NCBI GenBank assembly: GCA_027491155.1
Contig: JAIXWR010000026.1
Span: 39,607-103,606, forward strand
DNA: 64,000 nucleotides
Direction of reading: 5' to 3'
Origin: Verrucomicrobiaceae bacterium
GTDB lineage: Bacteria > Verrucomicrobiota > Verrucomicrobiia > Verrucomicrobiales > Akkermansiaceae
Below the pieces are notes generated by a model that was not told the origin of the DNA, did not search any database, and saw only the letters and a program-made list of their open reading frames with translations. The stretch's first letter is position 1; every line of letters begins with the position of its first letter. Positions 19,240 through 27,839 of the stretch are shown here, in pieces. A program made the translations under genes and the position numbers.

Positions 19240-20294
19240 CCGTCCGTCCCGCCTTGCCCGGGGACCACGCCGCGCTCGAAGAGTTGTTCCGCGCGACCTC
19301 GATGGGCTCGAGCATCCGTCTCTACGTCGAACGCGATCCCGACTACTTCGCCGGGGCCCGGGTGCAAGCCGAAGAGCCCTGCGTGTGGGCGGCCTTCGAC
19401 GGAGGCGGCCGCGCCGCCGGCATGCTCTCCGCCGGCAAGCGCCGCGTGTGGCTCGGCGGCGAAAGGGACATGCGCTACCTCTGCGACCTCCGCATCCACC
19501 GCGACTGGCAGCGCTCGACCCTCTTGGCGCGCGGCTTCCGCCTGCTGAAGCGCGAGATCTTCACTCCCGGCGAATGGGCGCAGACCCTCGTGCTCGAGGA
19601 CAATCTCCAGGCGATCGAACTGCTCTCCAGCCATCGCGCCGGACTCCCCGAATACCGCCCGGCGGGCATTTACCTGACCTGGCTGCTGCCGGCCCAGCTG
19701 CTCGATGCCGACCCGTCGATCACGGTCCGCCGGGCGAAAAGATCGGACCTGCCGGAAATGCAGCGCGTGTACGACGACTCCATCCGGCGGCGGAGCTTCG
19801 CGCCCGTGGTCGATTTCAACGAGCTCGGCGGCCCGTCGTGGCCGGACCTCGCGGTGGAGGATTTCCTGGTGGCTGAAAAGGACGGCCAACTCCGCGGGCT
19901 GGCCGGCTTGTGGGACCAGAGCCGCTTCCAACGCCTGAGGATCGCCGGCTACTCGCAGGTCCTGTCGCTGCTCCGGCCGCTGTGGAATGCCGGCACCCTC
20001 GTCAGCGGCGGCGTCGCGCTGCCCAGGCCCGGCGACGCGCTGCCGCTGAAAAAAGCCACCGCGGTCGCCTGCGACGACGACGATCCCGCCATCCTTCGCG
20101 CCATGCTGGCGCACGCCTTGCAGGACGACGACCGCAAGCTGCTGCTGGTCGGCATGTCCGCCGCCGATCCGCTTGCCGCCGCGCTGCAAGGCCTGCGCGG
20201 ACGCCAGGATCGCGGCCGGCATTTCCTCGTCGGCTGGGAAGGGGAGGCACCCGCGTGGCAGGAGCCCTTCGCCTTCGACGTCGCGCGGATTTGA
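19227..20294 (+). CDS. GNAT-like acetyltransferase (possibly two-domain)
   Basis: A 355-residue protein opening with a GNAT-like start (MAGLTVRPALPGDHAALEEL), then YLCDLRIHRDWQRSTLLARG near residue 85. A second, similar opening ITVRRAKRSDLPEMQRVY appears near residue 167, so it may hold two tandem acetyltransferase-like domains. GNAT enzymes acetylate amines using acetyl-CoA; the substrate is unknown. It is the last gene of the plus arm and 81 bp before trpC. Confidence 0.75.
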   Translation: MAGLTVRPALPGDHAALEELFRATSMGSSIRLYVERDPDYFAGARVQAEEPCVWAAFDGGGRAAGMLSAGKRRVWLGGERDMRYLCDLRIHRDWQRSTLLARGFRLLKREIFTPGEWAQTLVLEDNLQAIELLSSHRAGLPEYRPAGIYLTWLLPAQLLDADPSITVRRAKRSDLPEMQRVYDDSIRRRSFAPVVDFNELGGPSWPDLAVEDFLVAEKDGQLRGLAGLWDQSRFQRLRIAGYSQVLSLLRPLWNAGTLVSGGVALPRPGDALPLKKATAVACDDDDPAILRAMLAHALQDDDRKLLLVGMSAADPLAAALQGLRGRQDRGRHFLVGWEGEAPAWQEPFAFDVARI

Positions 20295-20375
20295 ATTCGA
20301 ATCCGCCCGGCCCGCGCGGCCTGCGAGCTTTCCGCCTTGCGGAACGCGCCTCCCATGCTTTCACCTCCCCGCGCC

Positions 20376-21164
20376 ATGTCCGACAAGCTCGCCGAAATCA
20401 TCGCCACCAAGCACCAGGAAGTGGAGGCGCTGCTGCCGCGTGCCGGCCACCTGCGCGCCGCCGCCCTGCAGCGGAACGATTTCCGCGGCTTCCGCGCCGC
20501 CCTCAACCTCGGGCCGGACCGCCTCGGCGTGATCGCGGAGGTCAAGAAGGCCTCGCCCTCGGTCGGGCTGATCGACCCGAACTTCGACCCCGTCCGCCAG
20601 GCGAAGCGCTACCTCGACGGCGGCGCGTCCTGCCTCTCGATCCTGACCGACGAGAAGTACTTCCAGGGATCGCTGAGCTACCTTTCCAAGATCTCCGAGT
20701 TCTCCGACGCGCCGCTGCTGCGCAAGGACTTCACCGTCCATCCGGTGCAGATCCACGAGGCCATCGTCGCCGGCGCGGACGCCATCCTGCTGATCGTCGC
20801 CGCGCTCGACGACGACCTGCTCAAGCGCCTTTACCACGAGGCGAGGGAGCTGCAGCTCGACGTGCTGGTGGAAGTCCACAACCTGCCGGAAATGGAGCGC
20901 GCCATCGACCTCGGCGCGGACCTGATCGGCATCAACAACCGCAACCTCAAGACTTTCGAGATCGATCTCGCGACCACCGAAGCCCTGGCCGACGAGGTTT
21001 CCGACGACGTGATCCTCGTTTCCGAATCCGGCCTGCGCACCGTGGAGGACGTCCAGCGCGCCCTCGATGCCGGAGCAAACGCCGTGCTGATCGGGGAGTC
21101 GCTGATGCGCGCCCACAATCCCGCCGAGGAGATCGAAGCCTACCTCGCGCTGCGGGCCCTCTGA
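20376..21164 (+). CDS. trpC: indole-3-glycerol phosphate synthase
   Basis: A 262-residue TIM-barrel enzyme of tryptophan biosynthesis that turns CdRP into indole-3-glycerol phosphate. Motifs: VIAEVKKASPSVG near residue 51, DGGASCLSILTDEKYFQGS, LLRKDFTVHP, GINNRNLKTFEIDL, and SESGLRTVEDV near residue 215. The ATG at 20376 begins MSDKLAEIIATK. It stands alone here; the window's pabA/trpG-like gene is elsewhere (44511-45074). Confidence 0.93.
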   Translation: MSDKLAEIIATKHQEVEALLPRAGHLRAAALQRNDFRGFRAALNLGPDRLGVIAEVKKASPSVGLIDPNFDPVRQAKRYLDGGASCLSILTDEKYFQGSLSYLSKISEFSDAPLLRKDFTVHPVQIHEAIVAGADAILLIVAALDDDLLKRLYHEARELQLDVLVEVHNLPEMERAIDLGADLIGINNRNLKTFEIDLATTEALADEVSDDVILVSESGLRTVEDVQRALDAGANAVLIGESLMRAHNPAEEIEAYLALRAL

Positions 21165-21171
21165 GCGCCGA

Positions 21172-22167
21172 CTATTCCAGAGCCGCCGCGATCTGCGCGA
21201 TCGCCGCGGTCTCTTTCTCGCTCACCTTGACCCCGCCGATGCCGAGGAAGCCGCCTTCCTTGCCGGCCGCGGCGACCCGCTGCGCGACCTCGAGCACCAG
21301 CGTGCGGAAGTCCGCCAGCTCGCCGGCCGCCTTCGCTTTGACGATGCCCGCGGCGTCCCGGATCGTCTCGATCAGCTCGCCATCGCCGGAAATCTCCTGC
21401 TGCAGCTCCGCCGCCTCGCTCGAGGTCAGGCCGGCCCCGAACACCGAACCTAACAGGGAAACCGGCTCGACTTCCTTCAGCCGCTCCAGGCCGACTTCAT
21501 GCGCCGCACGGATCTCTGCCACCGAACTGCGGATGCCGGAAATCGACGACCGGGCGACGATCGCGTAAGCCGCCATCGGCGCCATGTGGATGCGCTCCAG
21601 CTCGTCCTTCGTGAAGCGCGACCGCAGCGCCTCCGCCGCTTCCCCGGTCGCCAGCGTCTCGCGGATCATCGCCGCCGCTTCGGCATGCTCCGGCACCGCG
21701 AAGAATTCCTCGCTGCCGTATTGCAGGAGGTTGGCGAAGCCGGCGGCATCCAGCTCCTGCTCCCGCGCGGTCTTCACCAGTTGCTGGCCGATCATCGGGG
21801 TCAGCATCGCCGCCAGCGGGCCGAGGTCGAAGCCGAGCTGGCGGCTCAGCGAGGAGACCATCGAGTGGATCCCGGCGCCGAACAGCGCCTGCATCCGGTC
21901 GGCCGGCGTCTCGGCCGGGACTTTCCCCTTCAAGGCACCCATCAGGCTTGCCAGCAATCCCGGCTCCTCCTGCTGCGGCAGCGATGCCAGCACCGCCGCC
22001 GCTCCCTCCGCCGTCGCCGCACGACGGGCCAGCCCGGCCACGGCCAGGCCGCTCAGGACTTTCACCGCCTTGGAGACCGCGGATGCCTCCGCGTCGAAAT
22101 GATGCCCGAGCCGGCCGGCGATTTCCGGCGGGACCTGGGACTCCAGCGATTGGACGAGATTCTCCAT
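21172..22167 (-). CDS. DUF937-like protein
   Basis: A 331-residue helical protein, rich in Ala, Glu and Leu, with the N-terminal SLESQVPPEIAGRLGHHFDA and Gly-rich segments GLLASLMGALKGKV, SLLGSVFGAGLTSSE and GGFLGIGGVKVSE. This layout matches DUF937 proteins, cytosolic proteins of unknown function. It converges with trpC (8-bp gap) and is upstream of the first oxidoreductase operon. No catalytic motif is evident. Confidence 0.65.
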   Translation of the reverse strand: MENLVQSLESQVPPEIAGRLGHHFDAEASAVSKAVKVLSGLAVAGLARRAATAEGAAAVLASLPQQEEPGLLASLMGALKGKVPAETPADRMQALFGAGIHSMVSSLSRQLGFDLGPLAAMLTPMIGQQLVKTAREQELDAAGFANLLQYGSEEFFAVPEHAEAAAMIRETLATGEAAEALRSRFTKDELERIHMAPMAAYAIVARSSISGIRSSVAEIRAAHEVGLERLKEVEPVSLLGSVFGAGLTSSEAAELQQEISGDGELIETIRDAAGIVKAKAAGELADFRTLVLEVAQRVAAAGKEGGFLGIGGVKVSEKETAAIAQIAAALE

Positions 22168-22186
22168 GGCAGCGGGCGGCGGGGGG

Positions 22187-23455
22187 TCAGACTTCGATCT
22201 TCCACGGGGCGCGCATCGGCTGCTCGATCAGCGCGTTGGCCGCGGGGTCGTCGAACTTCAGCGTCTTCGGATCGAACTTCAGGCTCTTGTTCAAGCGGTG
22301 CGCGGTGACGCCCATGTTCACCATGGTGCACGACCAGAAGCCGTTCTGCTCGTTCAAGGCGAACTTCTTCCGGCTGCGCACGCTTTCGTGGAAGTCGGTG
22401 ATCTGAGGCTCCGGATCGGGCAGGGCCGCGAGCTTCTTCTCGAGGTCCGGGATGTCGGACTGGAAGCCCTTGTTGATCTTGCCCTTCGGCCCCTGGATGA
22501 ACGCGGCGTCCTTCAGGCTGTTGTTGCCGTCGAGCACGATCTTGCAGCCGTCGGCATAGGTGAACTCGATGCGGCGCCAGGTGCCGATCGCGTCGGCGTC
22601 CTGCGGATCGGCATCGATCTCCACCGAGATCGGCGCGGTGTCGTCCTTGCCGAGGATGTACTGCGCGGGATCGAGGTAATGCTGGCCCATGTCGCCGAGG
22701 CCGCCGCCGTCGTAGTCCCAGTAGCCGCGGAACGAGCCGTGCGTCCGGTGGGCGCTGTAGGGCTTCTTCGGCGCGGGCCCGAGCCAGAAGTCGTAGTCGA
22801 AGCCCTCCGGCACCGGCTGCACCGGCAGGTTGGTCTTGCCGACCCAGGTGCCGAGCTTCCAGTCGAAGCCGGTGTGCGCGCCCACGGTGATGGTCAGCGG
22901 CCAGCCGAGCACGTCGTTCATCGCCGCCTTCTTGATCTGCTTCACCGGCACGCCCATGCCGTAGAAGTTGTCCTTGAAGCGGAACCAGGTGTTGAGGCGG
23001 AAGACCCGCTCGTGCTTCTCGACCGCCTTCACCATCGCGATGCCCTCGCCGATCGTGCGGCTCATCGGCTTCTCGCACCACACGTCCTTGCCGGCCTTCG
23101 CGGCCTCGATCGACATCAGCGCGTGCCAGTGCGGCGGGGTGGCCACGTGGACGACGTCGATGTCCTTGCGCTCCAGGACCTCGCGGAAATCGTGGTAGCC
23201 CTTGATGCCCTTCGCCTCGCCGCCGGCCTGCTGCATCCGCTGGGCAAGGTGGCCCTTGTCGACATCGCAAAGCGCGAGCAGCTTGCCCGGCATCGGCAGG
23301 TGGGAGGACGAAATGCCGCCGCAGCCGAGGATGGCCTTGGTGATTTCGTTGGACGGGGCGGTCTGCCCGTTGAGCCCGAGCACGCGGCTCGGGACGATCT
23401 GGATGGTCGCCAGCGCGGCGAGCGACTTGAGCGTTTGGCGTCGGGTCGGATTCAT
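22187..23455 (-). CDS. Gfo/Idh/MocA-family oxidoreductase (Tat-exported)
   Basis: A 422-residue NAD(P)-dependent oxidoreductase-like protein. It starts with a Tat-type signal (NPTRRQTLKSLAALA), then a Rossmann region (KAILGCGGISSSH), DVVHVATPPHWHALMSIEAA, and EKPMSRTIGEG (the lysine-proline motif of the family). The ATG at 23455 is chosen for the twin-Arg start. These proteins act on sugars, inositols or glycans. It is 28 bp downstream of the MFS permease in the same operon. Confidence 0.88.
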   Translation of the reverse strand: MNPTRRQTLKSLAALATIQIVPSRVLGLNGQTAPSNEITKAILGCGGISSSHLPMPGKLLALCDVDKGHLAQRMQQAGGEAKGIKGYHDFREVLERKDIDVVHVATPPHWHALMSIEAAKAGKDVWCEKPMSRTIGEGIAMVKAVEKHERVFRLNTWFRFKDNFYGMGVPVKQIKKAAMNDVLGWPLTITVGAHTGFDWKLGTWVGKTNLPVQPVPEGFDYDFWLGPAPKKPYSAHRTHGSFRGYWDYDGGGLGDMGQHYLDPAQYILGKDDTAPISVEIDADPQDADAIGTWRRIEFTYADGCKIVLDGNNSLKDAAFIQGPKGKINKGFQSDIPDLEKKLAALPDPEPQITDFHESVRSRKKFALNEQNGFWSCTMVNMGVTAHRLNKSLKFDPKTLKFDDPAANALIEQPMRAPWKIEV

Positions 23456-23483
23456 TTGCGGGATCTTTCGGTGGAAGTAGGGT

Positions 23484-24878
23484 TCAATGCTTCGAATCCG
23501 CGCCATCCGCGGACTTGTCCCAGAAGGCGAGGAAGAAGATCACGGCGATGACCGCGGCCATCCCGGCGGGGAAGATCCAGTAGTTCTTCCAGTCGTTTCC
23601 GGCAGCGGTGATGAGGGCGGTGTCGAGTCCTTCGGGGAAGCCCTTGCCGAACATGCCGGTCAGGCTTTCCAGGAACGACGGCGCGGCTTGCCCCTCGTTC
23701 AGGACCTTGATTCCGTCCATCAGCGGCGCATGGCCGGCGGGTGCCACGCCGTACTCGCCGAAGGTGTTCGGCAGCGGCGTTTTCGTGAAGGGCCAGACGC
23801 CGCCGAAGGCCATCCGGAAACCGAAGAACATGCCCAGCCCCTGGGTCAGGAACACCAGCAGCGACTGGGCCTGCCCGCGGATCTCGGCCGGCGCCTTCTT
23901 GTCGGTGTAGATGAATCCGGTGACGAAGAAGAAGTCGTAGCAGATGCCGTGCAGCGCCACGCCCAGCAACAGCATCCAGGCGATCTGGTCCGGCGCGCCG
24001 AAGGCGAACAGGACGTAGCGCGCCACCCAGCACAGCATGCCGATCAGCAGCATCCATTTCACGCCGAGCTTCCGGAAGAAGAACGGGATCAGCAGCATGA
24101 AGACGATCTCCGACATCTGCCCGAGCGTCATCGTCGAGGCCGGCTGCTTGAATCCGGTCGCGCCGAGATAGGCCGATGTCTGGCCGTAATAGTAAGCGAG
24201 CGGGATGCAGATCAGCATCGAGCACGCGGCGAAGACCAGGAACGATCGGTCTTTCAGAAGCTTCAGCGCGTCCACCATCAGCAGCGAACCGACATCCAGC
24301 GGCTTGCCCTTGGCCGGCGGCGGGGTGTGCGGCAGCGTGAAGCTGTAGGCACCGAGCAGGAGGCTGGAAACCGAGCCCAGCCAGAAAATCGCCAGCGACG
24401 CGGACATGCCCACGGCACCCACCGCCAGTCCCGCCACGATCCAGCCGATGGTCCCCCAGACCCGTGCTTTCGGGAATTCCTCCTGGCGCAGGTGGGTGAA
24501 GGTGATCGTGTTGCCGAGCCCCAGCGTCGGCATGTAGCAAAGCATGTAGGCGATCATCAGTTGGACGATCAGCCCGCCCTTCTCCGCCCCTTGCGGTGCC
24601 AGTACGGCGATCCCCGCCATGATGGCGCCGCCGGTCAGCATCAGCACGCCCATCACCCGCTCCGAGGAAAACAAGCGGTCCGCCACCAGCCCGAGGAACA
24701 GCGGCGCGATGATTGCGGCAAGCGGGGCGCTTTCGTAGGCCCCGCCGATAAAGTCCCCGAGCCCGTTGCTTCCCATCGCCAGAGCGAGCGTGGCAAACCA
24801 CGAGCCCCAGGCGAAGAACTGCAGGAACATCATCACCGACAAGCGGGTGAGCACGGACGACGGCGCGGCTTTTTCCAT
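23484..24878 (-). CDS. MFS permease, nucleoside/sugar type (NupG/XapB-like)
   Basis: A 464-residue, twelve-segment major facilitator protein. The stretches MFLQFFAWGSWFATLALAM near residue 20 and TLGLGNTITFTHL near 115, with WGTIGWIVAGL, match the nucleoside:H+ symporter family. The ATG at 24878 gives MEKAAPSSVLTRLSVMM. It shares an operon with the Gfo/Idh/MocA oxidoreductase and is divergent from a second such gene at 25058, with a palindrome in the shared control region. Confidence 0.85.
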   Translation of the reverse strand: MEKAAPSSVLTRLSVMMFLQFFAWGSWFATLALAMGSNGLGDFIGGAYESAPLAAIIAPLFLGLVADRLFSSERVMGVLMLTGGAIMAGIAVLAPQGAEKGGLIVQLMIAYMLCYMPTLGLGNTITFTHLRQEEFPKARVWGTIGWIVAGLAVGAVGMSASLAIFWLGSVSSLLLGAYSFTLPHTPPPAKGKPLDVGSLLMVDALKLLKDRSFLVFAACSMLICIPLAYYYGQTSAYLGATGFKQPASTMTLGQMSEIVFMLLIPFFFRKLGVKWMLLIGMLCWVARYVLFAFGAPDQIAWMLLLGVALHGICYDFFFVTGFIYTDKKAPAEIRGQAQSLLVFLTQGLGMFFGFRMAFGGVWPFTKTPLPNTFGEYGVAPAGHAPLMDGIKVLNEGQAAPSFLESLTGMFGKGFPEGLDTALITAAGNDWKNYWIFPAGMAAVIAVIFFLAFWDKSADGADSKH

Positions 24879-24963
24879 AACGGCGGTTAGACTCGATGAA
24901 ATCCCGGCCCTCCGGCAAGCAGGATCACGAAGCAATTCGGCGCGAATCGTCCTGTTCTCGCAT

Positions 24964-24979
24964 GAAAAACGCGTTTTTC
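24964..24979. promoter_or_regulatory. perfect 16-bp palindrome between divergent genes
   Basis: GAAAAACGCGTTTTTC is exactly palindromic with a central CG, the shape of many LacI/GalR-type operators. It sits in the 179-bp gap between the divergent MFS permease (starts 24878) and Gfo/Idh/MocA gene (starts 25058), so one regulator could control both. No regulator gene is adjacent. Confidence 0.55.
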
Positions 24980-25057
24980 TGAAATTGCGCTCCCAATTGC
25001 TGAAAGCCGGGCTTGGATTCGCGCCGTAGAACCGCTCCGTTCTTTGCAGTATCCCTT

Positions 25058-26347
25058 ATGAATCCGCCATCCGTCTCCCGCCGCCAGCTTATCGTGGGCA
25101 CCGCCGCCACCGCGGCCATCGCCGGTTTCCCCAACCTCCTCCTCGCCCAAGGCAACACGGCGAAGCTCAAGATCGGCCTGATCGGCTGCGGCGGCCGCGG
25201 CACCGGTGCCGCGGAACAAGCGCTCAATGCCGACCCGAACGTCGTGCTGTGGGCCGTCGGCGACGCCTTCCCGGAATCCATCAAGAGCAGCCTCGGCGGC
25301 CTCCAGAAATTCGGCGCCAAGGTCGATGTCCCCGCCGAGCGGCAGTTCAGCGGGATCGATGCCTATCAGAAGGTGATCGAAAGCGGCGTCGATGTCGTCC
25401 TCCTCGCCGCCCCTCCGGGCTTCCGCCCGCAGCACCTCCGCGCGGCGATCGAAGCCGGCAAGCACGTCTTCGCCGAGAAGCCGATGGCCGTCGATGTCGC
25501 CGGCGTGAAGTCGGTCATGGAGTCCGCCAAGCTCGCCAAGCAGAAGGGCGTGGCCATCCAGCACGGCTACTGCTGGCGCTTCGCCCCCGGCGTCCGCGAG
25601 CTTTACGCCAAGATCACCTCCGGCGAACTCGGCCGCATTTTCTCGGTCTACGGCACCTACATGGGCACCCCGCCGAAGCCCTTGCAGCCCGGCATGACCA
25701 AGCCCGACGGCATGGCCGACGTGGAATGGCAGCTCCGCTGGTGGAACAATTTCGAGTGGACCAGCGGCGGCCCGCTCCTCGAGCAGGCGGTTCACACCGT
25801 CGACAAAATCGCCTGGGCCATGGGCGACGTCGCCCCGATCGCCGCCGTCGCCAACGGCGGCCGCGCGATCCGCAAGGACGCCGGCAACGTCTATGATCAC
25901 TACAACATCGCCTACGAATACCCGGGCGGCGTGATCTGCCACATGGGCGAGCGCCAGTTCCCCGGCTGCCACACCGAAGTCGTGGACCGCATCTACTGCG
26001 AAAAAGGCACCGCCGTCGCGCCGAACACCCCGATGGTCCTCGGGCCCGACGGCAAGCGGAGCTGGATGTATCGCGCCCCCGCCGGCATGGAGCAGAACAT
26101 GTATCAGGTTTGCCACAACGAGTTCTTCGCCGCCCTCCGCAAGGGCGAGATCATCAACACCGGCGAATACATGGCCAACAGCACCATGCTCGGCCTGCTC
26201 GGCCGCGAAGCCGCCCACACCGGCCAGCGCATTACCTGGGAACAGATGTGGGCCTCCAGCCAGGACCACGCGCCGGACACGCTCAAGATGGGCGACAGTT
26301 TCCCGATCGCTCCCGTCCCGGTCCCCGGCGTCCACAAGCTCGCCTGA
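25058..26347 (+). CDS. Gfo/Idh/MocA-family oxidoreductase (Tat-exported, second)
   Basis: A 429-residue oxidoreductase with a Tat-like signal (SVSRRQLIVGTAATAAIAG), Rossmann GLIGCGGRGTGAA near residue 45, EKPMAVDVAGVK near 140-150 and a C-terminal beta-sheet domain. The ATG at 25058 is preceded by a short upstream frame without a better start. It is divergent from the first operon and probably works on the same type of substrate (inference). Confidence 0.9.
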   Translation: MNPPSVSRRQLIVGTAATAAIAGFPNLLLAQGNTAKLKIGLIGCGGRGTGAAEQALNADPNVVLWAVGDAFPESIKSSLGGLQKFGAKVDVPAERQFSGIDAYQKVIESGVDVVLLAAPPGFRPQHLRAAIEAGKHVFAEKPMAVDVAGVKSVMESAKLAKQKGVAIQHGYCWRFAPGVRELYAKITSGELGRIFSVYGTYMGTPPKPLQPGMTKPDGMADVEWQLRWWNNFEWTSGGPLLEQAVHTVDKIAWAMGDVAPIAAVANGGRAIRKDAGNVYDHYNIAYEYPGGVICHMGERQFPGCHTEVVDRIYCEKGTAVAPNTPMVLGPDGKRSWMYRAPAGMEQNMYQVCHNEFFAALRKGEIINTGEYMANSTMLGLLGREAAHTGQRITWEQMWASSQDHAPDTLKMGDSFPIAPVPVPGVHKLA

Positions 26348-26415
26348 TTCCCTCGGTCCGATATCTTCAAGGCGCGGGCTGGACCTGGTCCGGTCCGCGC
26401 CTCATCCTTTCCACC

Positions 26416-27777
26416 ATGAAGCGCATTCCCCTCTTCGCCCTCGTCCTGCTCGCCGGCTGCGACAACAAGCCCTACCCGCCCTCGCAGCGCGGCCTGGAAA
26501 TCCTCGCGCCCAACGCCTTCCCCGCCGCACCGGCGGAAGAGGCGGCCCCCGCGGAAGAGAAAGCCGCGCCCGCAGCCACCGCCGATGCCGCCCCGGTGGA
26601 AGCTGCCACTCCGGCCCCGGCCACGCCTCCTCCCGCGAACCCCGCCCCGGCCGCAAATCCAAGCCCCGCCGCCACGCCGGCTCCCGCCCCGTCCGGCCAA
26701 GCCGCGGCTCCGGCCCACTTGCCCGACGTCGCGCAGTACTTGCCCGTCACCGAGCAGATCCACGCCGCCATCCTGAAAAAAGGCGGCAGCCCGACGGATG
26801 CCGTGGCGATGGAAGGTTACACCGAGACCGTCCCCGCGGCGAAAGGCGCCACCATCGACCTGGTCCCGGTCCCCGGTGGCGAGGTCACCCTCGGCTCGCC
26901 CGCCACCGAAGCCGGCCGCCAGGAAAATGAAGGCCCGCAGGTGAAGGTCAGCGTCGACCCCTTCTGGATCGGCAAATACGAGATCACCTGGGACGTCTAC
27001 CGCGCCTTCATGGAAAACGGCAAGGCGCGCAACAAGGACGGCACCCTCAACCGCGACTCCAACATCATGAGCCCGGAGCCGCCCGTGGCAAAGGACGGCG
27101 AAACGGTGGTCGACATCGTCAGCCAGCCGACTCCGCCCTACACCCCGATGCATTTCGAGATGGGCGAAGGCTACGGTGCCGGCTGGCCCGCCATCGCCAT
27201 GACCCATCACGCCGCCAGCAAGTTCTGCGAATGGCTCAGCGCCCAGACCGGCCACTACTACCGCCTGCCGACCGAGGCCGAGTGGGAATTCGCCTGCCGC
27301 GCCGGATCCACCACCGCGTATTCCTTCGGCGACGACCCCGCGCAGCTCGGCGACTACGCCTGGTTCCAGGACAACGCGGACTACACCTACCAGAAGGTCG
27401 GCAAGAAGAAGCCGAACGCCTGGGGCATCCACGACATGCATGGCAACGTCTCCGAATGGTGCCTCGACGCTTATCTTTCAGACGCCTACGCGAAGTGGGA
27501 AAGCGGCTCGAAGAACCCCTGGCACCCCGCCGTCAACCGCTACCCCCACGTCACCCGCGGCGGCCATTATTTCCAAGGCGGCCCGGAAACCCTCCGCTCC
27601 GCCGCCCGCGTCCCCTCGGAGCCGGCTTGGAAAGCGATCGATCCGCAGAACCCGAAGTCGATCTGGTATCTCACCAGTTGCCAGTTCATCGGCTTCCGCG
27701 TCGTCCGCCCGCTCACGGTGCCCGACGTGAAGGAGATGCACCGCATGTGGAACACCGGCCCCGGCCCGACCGAATAA
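26416..27777 (+). CDS. SUMF1/FGE-domain lipoprotein
   Basis: A 453-residue protein with a short lipoprotein signal (LFALVLLAGC, lipobox Cys near residue 15) and a 90-residue Ala/Pro-rich linker (residues 35-100). The C-terminal formylglycine-generating-enzyme-like (SUMF1) domain shows GGEVTLGSPATEAGRQ, PFWIGKYEITWDVYRAF, YRLPTEAEWEFACRAGS and DMHGNVSEWCLDAY. True FGE activates sulfatases; many bacterial SUMF1 domains only bind ligands. Two sulfatases lie 22 kb away. The stop codon overlaps the palindrome at 27774-27827. Confidence 0.82.
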   Translation: MKRIPLFALVLLAGCDNKPYPPSQRGLEILAPNAFPAAPAEEAAPAEEKAAPAATADAAPVEAATPAPATPPPANPAPAANPSPAATPAPAPSGQAAAPAHLPDVAQYLPVTEQIHAAILKKGGSPTDAVAMEGYTETVPAAKGATIDLVPVPGGEVTLGSPATEAGRQENEGPQVKVSVDPFWIGKYEITWDVYRAFMENGKARNKDGTLNRDSNIMSPEPPVAKDGETVVDIVSQPTPPYTPMHFEMGEGYGAGWPAIAMTHHAASKFCEWLSAQTGHYYRLPTEAEWEFACRAGSTTAYSFGDDPAQLGDYAWFQDNADYTYQKVGKKKPNAWGIHDMHGNVSEWCLDAYLSDAYAKWESGSKNPWHPAVNRYPHVTRGGHYFQGGPETLRSAARVPSEPAWKAIDPQNPKSIWYLTSCQFIGFRVVRPLTVPDVKEMHRMWNTGPGPTE

Positions 27778-27827
27778 GGAGTGTCGACGTGCCGTCGACG
27801 TGTTGACCACAGGTCAACACTCCTTAT
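27774..27827. repeat. palindromic element overlapping a stop codon
   Basis: ATAAGGAGTGTCGACG (27774-27789) mirrors the segment 27812-27827 at 14 of 16 positions. An inner perfect hairpin, GTGTTGACC-ACA-GGTCAACAC, lies at 27800-27820. CGTCGACG sites are also present. It spans the SUMF1 gene stop (27775-27777) and ends 13 bp before the next start. It may end the first transcript or act as a translational spacer; a REP-type repeat is likely. Confidence 0.8.
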
Positions 27828-27839
27828 CCCTCGCCCACC

